A stretch of 10,130 nucleotides of DNA, from assembly GCA_964472195.1 (NCBI GenBank), contig CAYYJH010000095.1, positions 1-10,130 of the forward strand, read 5' to 3'. A program made the translations under genes and the position numbers. Shown here one piece after another: positions 1 through 6,298 of this stretch. Source of the stretch: BS750m-G4 sp964472195 (GTDB lineage Bacteria > Bacteroidota > Ignavibacteria > Tepidaquicellales > Tepidaquicellaceae). The notes beneath the pieces were generated by a model, which saw only the letters and a list, made by a program, of their open reading frames with translations, had not been told where the DNA came from and did not search any database. How positions within the stretch are numbered: the first letter of the stretch is position 1; each line of letters opens with the position of its first letter.

Positions 1-67
1 TTCCGTGAATATTGTAACAAATCTTATGAAATAAAATACCCTTATTTTTGACTAAACAATAGAAAAT

Positions 68-116
68 AATTTTCAATTTATAATTTTTTAATTTTCAATG
101 AATTTTAAATTTTCAA
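68..116. repeat. short AT-rich direct repeats (AATTTTCAA x3)
   Basis: The nine-base unit AATTTTCAA occurs at 68-76, 90-98 and 108-116, in a stretch of almost pure A/T downstream of the pdxH stop codon. The spacing is uneven (22 and 18 bases), so this is degenerate low-complexity repetition and not a clean tandem array. A small inverted repeat, ACAATT/AATTGT at 121-126 and 132-137, lies directly before the pdxH stop. I see no gene in 1-138 and no clear terminator for pdxH. Confidence 0.4.
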
Positions 117-138
117 GTTCACAATTTATAGAATTGTA

Positions 139-783
139 TTAAGGCGAGAGTCTTTCAATCTTCCATTTTGTATTATCCAATGTGTATCTAATTCTGTCAT
201 GCAGTCTGTTTTCTCTTCCTTGCCAGAATTCATATGATTCAGGTATTAATATATATCCTCCCCAGAAAGGCGGCAGGGGAATGTTTTTAGTGCCGAATTT
301 TAGCATGTACTTGAAGAATTTCCTTACAATAACCATACGATTTTCAATAACCTCACTTTGATTCGATGCCCATGCACCGAGACGGCTCTTAAACGGTCTG
401 CTTTTGAAATACTTGTCAGATGTTTCTTGGGACACTTTCTCTACCCTGCCTTCGATCCTGATTTGTCTTTTAAGTTCTCCCCAGTAAAATAATAAGCTTG
501 CAAAATTGTTTTCTTCCAGCTCTTTTCCTTTCTTGCTTTCATAATTTGTATAGAATACGAATCCCCGTTCATCGTATCTTTTTAGAAGAACAATACGGCA
601 TGATGGTTTCCCTGTTTTATTTGCTGTTGCAAGGCTCATTGCAGATGGTTCGGTCAGTTGTAACACTTGCGATTCCTTATACCAGATATCAAATTGAATT
701 AATGGATCGCTGTCTATATTTTTCTCATTAAGCTTAACAAGATGCAACTTCTTATTTGCTTTCGATAAAACTGTTTCGTGCAT
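139..783 (-). CDS. pdxH: pyridoxamine 5'-phosphate oxidase (PdxH)
   Basis: This cytoplasmic FMN enzyme oxidises pyridoxine or pyridoxamine 5'-phosphate with O2 to pyridoxal 5'-phosphate (PLP), in the last step of PLP synthesis or salvage. The 214 residues are close to the E. coli length (218) and the protein looks complete. Visible family motifs are the FMN-binding R63-IVLLK68 stretch followed by YTN (78-80) and S83-K84; SRPFKSRLGAWAS around 128-140; the PPFWGGY motif (171-177); and the C-terminal FWQGRENRLHDR (186-197), where R193 and H195 match the substrate-binding Arg and His of E. coli PdxH. It ends with WKIERLSP, the usual PdxH terminus. The ATG at 783 has no Shine-Dalgarno sequence. 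A lipoprotein gene ends 19 bases upstream on the same strand, so the two may share a transcript, although their functions show no obvious link. Confidence 0.96.
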   Translation of the reverse strand: MHETVLSKANKKLHLVKLNEKNIDSDPLIQFDIWYKESQVLQLTEPSAMSLATANKTGKPSCRIVLLKRYDERGFVFYTNYESKKGKELEENNFASLLFYWGELKRQIRIEGRVEKVSQETSDKYFKSRPFKSRLGAWASNQSEVIENRMVIVRKFFKYMLKFGTKNIPLPPFWGGYILIPESYEFWQGRENRLHDRIRYTLDNTKWKIERLSP

Positions 784-802
784 GTTAATAGTATGTCAGA
801 AA

Positions 803-1588
803 TTATTTGTATATAGTTTTCAAATCATTTTTTAGAGAATCCCGAATAATTTCCACTGGTATACCCGGATTAGTGATGGAAGTTTTCAATACTTTTATCT
901 CGTCAGCATTGGTAAAATCTTTATCATTATCTGTATCTTCTTTTATAACCAGAAAGAGCATATCGTATTTCAAATCTATTTCCCATTTGAGAAGTGTGAT
1001 ATTATTATCTGAGACTTGTTTCTTGTTTTTACCATTTATATCACAAATGAAAACAGTTTCCCCATCTTTTTCGTCTATCTCTCCGTCTTTGTTATAGTCA
1101 TCATTTATTGTTGAAAATAATATGAAGTTTGTTTTAACCGTATCTTTCGATGGCTTTTGGGGGAGGTAAAAGTTAGTAATTAATTCTCGTTTTTCTATCA
1201 ATGGGTATTCTTCTTCGGTTACTTTATTATAAAAGATAATATTATATAAATCTTTTAAATTAAACCTGCTGAAGTTTTGTGAATAAGGAGAGAAGGACTG
1301 ATTATTATTATCGAAATATTCTTTCTTTATTCTTCCAAAAAAATCCTCATCAGTTACAGTTAGTGTTAACGGTATTAATATTAAATCATAATTCTCTAAG
1401 ACAATCGGATTCCCATAAACAATTTTCTCTTTTATTTCTTCTTCTTCTGCTTCTTCGTATTTGTCTTCGATTTCTTCTTTATTACTTTTTTCATTTATTT
1501 CTTCTTTTTCTTCATCTTTTCTGCTTCGACCACATGCGAGTATTACAATTATTAATATGCTGATTGCTATAAGAAAATTCTTTTTCAT
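803..1588 (-). CDS. lipoprotein with two EF-hand-like acidic loops
   Basis: The family is not recognised. From the ATG at 1588 the protein has 261 residues and begins with a lipoprotein signal: MKKN, a hydrophobic stretch, then the lipobox I16-L17-A18-C19. A highly charged, Glu/Lys-rich linker follows (about 21-56). Near the C-terminus are two loops with EF-hand/dockerin-like spacing: D164-x-N166-x-D168-G-E170-I-D172-x-x-D175, and D218-x-D220-x-D222-x-D224-x-T226-x-x-D229. The first is followed by ETVFICDINGKNKKQVS, a strand-turn pattern resembling propeller-like envelope proteins. Calcium binding is inferred from the acidic spacing only. An in-frame ATG at 1690 would give 295 residues; I prefer 1588 because it places a standard signal peptide at the N-terminus, but the extension has its own lipobox-like segment. 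pdxH follows after 19 bases. Confidence 0.8.
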   Translation of the reverse strand: MKKNFLIAISILIIVILACGRSRKDEEKEEINEKSNKEEIEDKYEEAEEEEIKEKIVYGNPIVLENYDLILIPLTLTVTDEDFFGRIKKEYFDNNNQSFSPYSQNFSRFNLKDLYNIIFYNKVTEEEYPLIEKRELITNFYLPQKPSKDTVKTNFILFSTINDDYNKDGEIDEKDGETVFICDINGKNKKQVSDNNITLLKWEIDLKYDMLFLVIKEDTDNDKDFTNADEIKVLKTSITNPGIPVEIIRDSLKNDLKTIYK

Positions 1589-1634
1589 TGTTGTTTTGTT
1601 TAATTCTTTAATATTGCAAGATACTAAAGCCTTA

Positions 1635-1700
1635 ACAATTAATAAACAAATTAATGTATGCAGTTTTAAAAGATTGATTCGAAATTGCATTATTAATTGT
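1635..1700. repeat. 10-bp inverted repeat in the divergent intergenic region
   Basis: The region 1589-1773 separates the minus-strand lipoprotein from the plus-strand peptidase and must hold both their promoters. ACAATTAATA at 1635-1644 and TATTAATTGT at 1691-1700 are perfect reverse complements 46 bases apart. All but two bases of each arm are A/T, so chance is a real possibility. A plus-strand near-match to the Bacteroidota promoter is TTG at 1736-1738, 21 bases, then TAAATTTC at 1760-1767; it would leave almost no leader before the ATG at 1774, so I do not call it. Confidence 0.25.
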
Positions 1701-1773
1701 GCGTAAAATCGATATTTTAAAATAAATCACATTCATTGTAAAATCATTTTATTAATAACTAAATTTCTGCTGA

Positions 1774-3762
1774 ATGAAACCAAAAATATTCTTACTTGTA
1801 ATTCTTACATTTTCACTTCTTAATTTAAATTCTTTGAGAGGTCAAATCGCATACAATCCTCAAATTGATTCCATAGTAAATTTAGTCAACTTACAATCAC
1901 TTACTATGCTTAATCGTGAATTGACAGGTGATACATCTACGATTATCGGAGGACTACCATATACGATTGTATCGCGTAACTGGCAGACTGCATCGAACGA
2001 AAAAGCTGCCGTATACATTTACGAAAAATTTCAAAGTTATAGTCTTAATACAAGATACCAAACATACAGGACGAATGGTGTCAACGTTATAGCGGAAAAA
2101 ACCGGTACGAAATATCCAAACCAGCAATATATTATATGTGGACATTATGATGATATGCCGACCGGTCCTTTAGCCCCCGGTGCTGATGACAACGGTTCGG
2201 GTACCTGTGCCGTAATGGAAGCTGCGAGGATATTAAGTTCTTTTAATTTCGATTATACTTTAATTTTCATTGCTTTTGATGAGGAGGAATTAGGACTCTA
2301 TGGAAGCAGGGCTTATTCCGATTCAGCTTTCGCTAATCATGATTCAATAGTTGGGGTAATAAATCTTGATATGATTGCATGGGACAGTAACAATGACCAG
2401 TTGTATCAGGTAACAACTAACAACAGTTCTTTAATGCTGGCAGATGATATGATAGCAGCCAGTCTTTTATACCAGCCAAATTTAGTACCTGTAAAACATA
2501 TTGGTTCTTACGGCAGTGACCAGATTCGATTCTGGAATAATGGATTTACAGCAATTGCTCCGCATGAAAGCACGGGAGATTTTAATAATTATTATCACAC
2601 TATTAATGATAAATTTTCAAATCTAAATCTTCCATATTTTTTGAGCATCACAAAAGCTGTTGTTGGAGCATTTGCTTCTTTAGGATGGGATTATAAGATC
2701 AACTTTATTCATACTCCTATTGAAAATAGTAGTGATACATCAGCGAAAATTGCAGAAGTCGTGATAAGCTCATCACATCAAATTGCTTCTGGTTCTAATG
2801 CTCCAAGATTGTATTACAAGATTGGAACAGGACCATTTACAGTAATAAATGCTTACTATAACAATCTCGATACTTTCAAATTTACTATCCCGGGACAACC
2901 GTTAGGTACAGAAGTATCTTATTATATCGCAGCACAGGATTCTGCCGGTAATATGGTTGGAACACTTCCGTCAGGCGGAAGAGGAATCAATCCTCCCGGT
3001 ACAATCCCACCGCAGAGTTTGTTTGAATACAAAATGTTAATGACACAAAATCAGTGTTCGAACACACTACCGAAGCCTATTCTGGATGCACAAATTACTT
3101 ATGATACAATAAATATATCACAAGATGGAACTGTTGACGACGTTGATGTGAACCTTACACTGACGCATACGTACGATGGTGACCTTTTAATCTTATTTAA
3201 TGGTCCAACCGGAACTCAGAAAACATTGAGTTCATTCAACGGGGGATCGGGACAGAATTATACAAATACAACATTCGATGATGAAGCATCAATTCCAATT
3301 ACACAGGGTACACCACCTTTTACAGGAAGTTTCATTCCTGAACAACCTTTGAGTCAATTGGATGGAATTTCAATGAATGGTAAATGGATATTGAGAATAT
3401 TCGACAACACGGCAGGTAACCAGGGAACATTGTTAAACTATTGTGTGAATATTAGATATTCAAATCCTATATCTGTAAATGGAAATACATTCCCTGTTGA
3501 ATATAAACTTTCTCAAAATTATCCTAATCCATTCAACCCACAAACAAAAATTAATTATTCACTCGGTAAATCTTCAAATGTACGAATAGTAGTTTACGAT
3601 GCTCTCGGTAGGGAAGTGAACAATCTCGTTAATGGAAACCAAACAGCAGGTAATTACGTAGCTGTGTTTTCTGCTAATAATCTATCATCGGGAATGTATT
3701 ATTATTCAATGTATATAGATGGAGAGCTGTTTGGAACGAAGAAGATGATAGTTTTAAAATGA
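1774..3762 (+). CDS. secreted M28 zinc aminopeptidase with P domain and T9SS tail
   Basis: A 662-residue exported metallopeptidase. A signal peptide (1 to about 23, ending LRG before Q24) precedes an M28 catalytic domain (about 30-305). The expected metal ligands are all visible: H124 in GHYDD, D138 in PGADDNGSG, E172, D199 in NLDM and H275 in YYHT. E171 of the EELGLYGS motif sits at the general-base position. M28 enzymes use two zinc ions to remove N-terminal amino acids from peptides. Next come an Ig-like segment (about 320-400, with LYYKIGTGP and VSYYIAAQDSAGN), a P/Homo B domain (about 433-560, with HTYDGDLLI, FDDEA and GKWILRIFDN) and a T9SS type A sorting domain (about 574-662, QNYPNPFNP to KKMIVLK). 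C428 and C557 bracket the P domain and could pair. The likely role is extracellular or surface peptide scavenging through type IX export. The exact substrate is unknown. Confidence 0.93.
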   Translation: MKPKIFLLVILTFSLLNLNSLRGQIAYNPQIDSIVNLVNLQSLTMLNRELTGDTSTIIGGLPYTIVSRNWQTASNEKAAVYIYEKFQSYSLNTRYQTYRTNGVNVIAEKTGTKYPNQQYIICGHYDDMPTGPLAPGADDNGSGTCAVMEAARILSSFNFDYTLIFIAFDEEELGLYGSRAYSDSAFANHDSIVGVINLDMIAWDSNNDQLYQVTTNNSSLMLADDMIAASLLYQPNLVPVKHIGSYGSDQIRFWNNGFTAIAPHESTGDFNNYYHTINDKFSNLNLPYFLSITKAVVGAFASLGWDYKINFIHTPIENSSDTSAKIAEVVISSSHQIASGSNAPRLYYKIGTGPFTVINAYYNNLDTFKFTIPGQPLGTEVSYYIAAQDSAGNMVGTLPSGGRGINPPGTIPPQSLFEYKMLMTQNQCSNTLPKPILDAQITYDTINISQDGTVDDVDVNLTLTHTYDGDLLILFNGPTGTQKTLSSFNGGSGQNYTNTTFDDEASIPITQGTPPFTGSFIPEQPLSQLDGISMNGKWILRIFDNTAGNQGTLLNYCVNIRYSNPISVNGNTFPVEYKLSQNYPNPFNPQTKINYSLGKSSNVRIVVYDALGREVNNLVNGNQTAGNYVAVFSANNLSSGMYYYSMYIDGELFGTKKMIVLK

Positions 3763-3827
3763 GTCTGTATTGAATCAACTAAATATACTTTATAATAAAT
3801 GGGTGCCATACTAATTTGACTCCCGTT

Positions 3828-3857
3828 ATATTTTTGTTTGAATAAAAACAAAAATAT
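3828..3857. promoter_or_regulatory. perfect 12-bp-arm palindrome upstream of the propeller gene
   Basis: ATATTTTTGTTT (3828-3839) and AAACAAAAATAT (3846-3857) are exact reverse complements around a six-base centre. The site lies 65 bases after the peptidase stop and 48 bases before the ATG at 3906. The left arm contains TATTTTTG (3829-3836), which fits the Bacteroidota -7 promoter consensus TAnnTTTG; symmetry puts the same box on the other strand. No TTG was found at the usual -33 distance. It could be an operator, a leader hairpin or a weak terminator (T-rich sequence follows). The composition is nearly all A/T, which raises the chance of coincidence. Confidence 0.4.
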
Positions 3858-3905
3858 TTGAATTATATTTTATTTTTTTTTGTTATGATGGCAAAACATT
3901 CTAAT

Positions 3906-5147
3906 ATGAAAAAATTATACTTTCTTTTTTTTATTTTCCTATTCTATTCTCAATCGTTTGCACAATGGACACAGGTCAGTTCATTTCCGATTAAATTTGT
4001 CAAGGATATTTTGATTTCTAATAATGTAGTCTGTGTTGGTACATCGAATTCTGGAGTATATATATCAACCGACAGCATGGCATCGTTTCAGCAATTTGTC
4101 AACGATATCAATTTTTATCCAGCAAATATGGTCACTCAAATTCTTTCTTTTGATAATAAATTATATATATCCACTGGTGATGGAATTTATACATCAACGA
4201 ATGGTGGAACGAACTGGATTAAAAAAAGCAACGGGATTGTTGTTGGCGGTGGTGCATTATATGTCTTTGCAGAATCAATATATGAATTTAACGGGACTAT
4301 GTTTACAGGAACGCATACTGGAATATACCGCTCGACAAACAGTGGTGAAAATTGGATCGTCACTAACATCAGCGGCTCGCACGTTGGTGCAAAGAACTTT
4401 ACACATCATTTTGGGAAGCTTTTTGCTGCAAGAGAAAGCATAAACACTCCGTATGGGTATTACTCTACCGACAGCGGTATAACATGGAACTTCTTAACCG
4501 CATTAAATCTGCCAACAATAACATTTTTCTCTGAACCCGGAAAGTTATGGTCTGGAACTATTCATGGTGTTTGGCTTTCGACGAGCAACGGTGCGAGCTG
4601 GGAGCATAGAAGTGCAGGATTAAGTCTTGATCCATACAACTCATCGATTATTCGAATTAATCAATATTTGCTTACATCTGTTAAGTTTGGAGGTTCGGGA
4701 ATATTCATTTCTGAGAATGAAGGATTGCAGTGGGCGGATGCCGGTAATGGATTGCCTTTTCTTTCAGAAATATCGGAGCTTATGGTCTTCAATGATAACG
4801 TGATTGCTGCAACATCCAATGGATTATACAAGAGACCTGTATCACAGTTAACGGGTGTTGCTAAGACACACAATCAGTTACCTGAAATATATTTATTATC
4901 TCAGAATTACCCGAATCCTTTTAATCCAACTACGAATATAAAATTTGATATTCCAAAATCGTCATTTATAAAGATCATTATATATAATGTACAAGGGAAA
5001 GAAATAACTACTCTCGTAAATGAAAGATTAAATGCAGGAAGTTATGAGGTCAATTGGAATGGCGGTAGCTTTCCAAGTGGTTTGTATTTCTACAAACTTA
5101 TTACAGCTGAATTTTTTGATGTAAAAAAGATGTTGATGATAAAATAG
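3906..5147 (+). CDS. secreted Asp-box beta-propeller protein with T9SS tail
   Basis: From the ATG at 3906 this is a 413-residue exported protein. The signal peptide is clear: MKK, a Phe/Leu-rich core, then SFA before Q20-W. The body carries repeated sialidase/BNR Asp-box-like motifs of the S-T-[DN]-x-G-x-x-W type at about 54-61, 97-104, 143-150, 187-194, 225-232 and 269-276, plus a closing ATSNGLYKR strand near 302, consistent with a six- or seven-bladed beta-propeller. No sialidase catalytic residues are recognisable, so it is more likely a binding or adhesion protein than an enzyme. A T9SS type A sorting domain fills about 327-413 (LSQNYPNPFNP ... KKMLMIK). Reading frame continues upstream to a TTG at 3858 and ATGs at 3885 and 3888, but those starts would bury the signal peptide. 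Binding partner unknown. Confidence 0.88.
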   Translation: MKKLYFLFFIFLFYSQSFAQWTQVSSFPIKFVKDILISNNVVCVGTSNSGVYISTDSMASFQQFVNDINFYPANMVTQILSFDNKLYISTGDGIYTSTNGGTNWIKKSNGIVVGGGALYVFAESIYEFNGTMFTGTHTGIYRSTNSGENWIVTNISGSHVGAKNFTHHFGKLFAARESINTPYGYYSTDSGITWNFLTALNLPTITFFSEPGKLWSGTIHGVWLSTSNGASWEHRSAGLSLDPYNSSIIRINQYLLTSVKFGGSGIFISENEGLQWADAGNGLPFLSEISELMVFNDNVIAATSNGLYKRPVSQLTGVAKTHNQLPEIYLLSQNYPNPFNPTTNIKFDIPKSSFIKIIIYNVQGKEITTLVNERLNAGSYEVNWNGGSFPSGLYFYKLITAEFFDVKKMLMIK

Positions 5148-5220
5148 TTAATCATCAACTAGATCTTTATGCTGTTGCTATTTAAAGTAATGAAATAAAT
5201 TAAAGTTAATAACTTGCTTT

Positions 5221-5255
5221 AAAGGTGGTATCATATATTGGTTTCACCTTTTTTT
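5221..5255 (+). terminator. probable intrinsic terminator after the propeller gene
   Basis: AAAGGTG (5221-5227) pairs exactly with CACCTTT (5245-5251), leaving a 17-base loop and a T run through 5255. It lies 73 bases after the stop codon at 5147. The stem is short and the loop long, so efficiency is uncertain. A second inverted repeat overlaps it (see the next entry) and cannot form together with it as a simple hairpin. Confidence 0.5.
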
Positions 5256-5267
5256 ATACCCAATATA
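5234..5267. repeat. 8-bp inverted repeat interleaved with the terminator stem
   Basis: TATATTGG (5234-5241) and CCAATATA (5260-5267) are exact reverse complements with 18 bases between. The left arm lies in the loop of the 5221-5251 hairpin and the right arm lies downstream of its T run, so the two pairings are interleaved: either alternatives or a pseudoknot. Confidence 0.4.
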
Positions 5268-5282
5268 CTTTGATAATTGAAG

Positions 5283-5312
5283 TTGTTAATTGATAAAATT
5301 TTGTTATTTTAG
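5283..5312 (+). promoter_or_regulatory. possible Bacteroidota-type promoter for the 5402 lipoprotein gene
   Basis: TTG at 5283-5285 is followed after 19 bases by TATTTTAG (5305-5312), one mismatch from TAnnTTTG. The arrangement fits the known -33/-7 layout of this phylum and would leave a leader of roughly 80 bases containing the palindrome at 5355-5373. In such A/T-rich DNA the match is weak evidence. Confidence 0.25.
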
Positions 5313-5354
5313 TTTTAAATAAATCTTCTACAGTTGAACAATTCAAAACAGGGG

Positions 5355-5373
5355 AATCACAATGTATGTGATT
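5355..5373. promoter_or_regulatory. palindrome AATCACA-N5-TGTGATT upstream of the lipoprotein gene
   Basis: Two exact seven-base arms (5355-5361 and 5367-5373) flank a five-base centre, 28 bases before the lipoprotein ATG at 5402. This could be a dimeric regulator site or a small leader hairpin. The half sites resemble TCACA/TGTGA as in CRP-family operators, but the orientation is reversed compared with the usual TGTGA-N6-TCACA, so I do not name a regulator. Confidence 0.35.
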
Positions 5374-5412
5374 TCATTTCAAAAATTAAAATTTAAACAC
5401 AATGAGTGCTAA
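5362..5412 (+). CDS. possible 16-residue leader ORF overlapping the lipoprotein start
   Basis: An ATG in the centre of the palindrome at 5355-5373 opens a 16-codon frame (MYVISFQKLKFKHNEC) that stops at 5410-5412, overlapping the lipoprotein start at 5402 in another frame. A purine run GGGGA at 5351-5355 sits six bases before the ATG but is a poor match to the Shine-Dalgarno consensus. An overlap of this kind is what translational coupling would need; nothing else supports expression. Confidence 0.12.
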   Translation: MYVISFQKLKFKHNEC

Positions 5413-6220
5413 TAAATTTCATATTCTTTTTCTATTTTCTTTATTTTTCATTACAATTGTATTCTTTAGTTGTTCTACTACATCAGACACAGTCACTCCT
5501 GGTCCGGGTGGATATCCAACTATAAACCTGACAGTAGGTTCTGCTTACACATATACAATTGATTCATTACATGTGGGCGGTGGTTCAACCCGTTTAGGTA
5601 ATAATGTAAGAAGTACTATTCTTGCAAATGGTACTTTCTTTGATTCGACAGATGTCTTTATGACACAGGTTATCGAAAGAGATGGGGGTGGACTAACTGT
5701 GAGTAATGATACTACATATTCTAAGTATAATGCTGCAACCGGTAAAGGTTATAGTTATGGTTTTTCTCAGTTGTTTAATCCAGCTCTTACACCTAAATGG
5801 GATATGCTCGCGGATTTTTCGGTAACTTTCAATACAACCTGGGTAATCGATAATATTAATGCAATATTAACTATTCCTCAGGGAAATATAAATATGACGG
5901 GTCCTCTTACAGGTCAGGTTGCCGAAGCTACAACTATACAAACAACAGGAAGTCCTGCCGAGACAATACAATGTTATAGAATTGAACTTAATGCTGCTCT
6001 TTCGGGTACTATTGTAATTGCACAGATAACATACACACTTTCAACTACTTTAACTGTGGATTATTATTTGGGATATTCTTCATCGCAATATCCCGGTAAT
6101 CCCTCGGGAGTTGTTAGACTTACAAACAGGACTTTTACTATAACGACTAATCCGAATATTGGAACATTCCCATTTCCCGGGAGGGATAGGATTTTAGAAA
6201 CCTATTCAATAGCGGATTAG
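5402..6220 (+). CDS. beta-rich lipoprotein of unrecognised family
   Basis: The family is not recognised. The 272 residues start with a lipoprotein signal: MSANKFH, a long Phe/Leu/Ile core and the lipobox F21-F22-S23-C24. A Ser/Thr/Pro/Gly linker (25-39) follows. The rest is rich in Thr, Ser, Gly, Asn and alternating hydrophobic residues (for example TINLTVGSAYTYTIDSL and TIVIAQITYTLSTTLTVDYY), which suggests an all-beta fold. After the lipid-anchor Cys there is one other cysteine, C191, so no disulfide is expected within the mature chain. No catalytic motif or T9SS tail is visible, so envelope anchoring should be by the lipid alone. The gene stands alone on the plus strand, bounded by the terminator-like hairpin at 5221 and the strong terminator at 6240, and probably has its own promoter. 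The ATG at 5402 follows an A/T-rich leader. Confidence 0.78.
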   Translation: MSANKFHILFLFSLFFITIVFFSCSTTSDTVTPGPGGYPTINLTVGSAYTYTIDSLHVGGGSTRLGNNVRSTILANGTFFDSTDVFMTQVIERDGGGLTVSNDTTYSKYNAATGKGYSYGFSQLFNPALTPKWDMLADFSVTFNTTWVIDNINAILTIPQGNINMTGPLTGQVAEATTIQTTGSPAETIQCYRIELNAALSGTIVIAQITYTLSTTLTVDYYLGYSSSQYPGNPSGVVRLTNRTFTITTNPNIGTFPFPGRDRILETYSIAD

Positions 6221-6239
6221 CATTTTAAGAATGATGTCT

Positions 6240-6276
6240 AAAAGCCAACCGTTGTCATTTCTGGTTGGCTTTTTTA
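6240..6276 (+). terminator. strong intrinsic terminator, possibly bidirectional
   Basis: AAAAGCCAACC (6240-6250) and GGTTGGCTTTT (6263-6273) form a perfect 11-bp stem with a 12-base loop, and the T run continues to 6275. It begins 20 bases after the lipoprotein stop at 6220. On the minus strand it lies 23 bases beyond the stop of the M15 peptidase gene and would be followed by a shorter TTTT, so it may end both convergent transcripts. Confidence 0.9.
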
Positions 6277-6298
6277 TTTTTATGTAATGTACTTATGA

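Noticed and set aside
1279..1706. Two plus-strand frames of 94 and 81 codons rich in Leu, Ser and Phe
   Set aside because: They lie antisense to the Glu/Lys-rich linker and signal of the lipoprotein gene; their composition is the complement of GAA/AAA-rich coding DNA, and they have no start context or recognisable features.
3815..3836. TTTG at 3815-3818 as the -33 element for TATTTTTG at 3829
   Set aside because: Only 10 bases separate them; Bacteroidota promoters need about 17-23.
3858..3905. Extended start of the propeller gene at TTG 3858
   Set aside because: It would place 16 residues before a standard signal peptide and begins right at the palindrome; ATG 3906 is the better start.
4033..4443. 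136-codon plus-strand frame
   Set aside because: It is out of frame inside the Asp-box propeller gene, which has a signal peptide, repeats and a T9SS tail over the full length.
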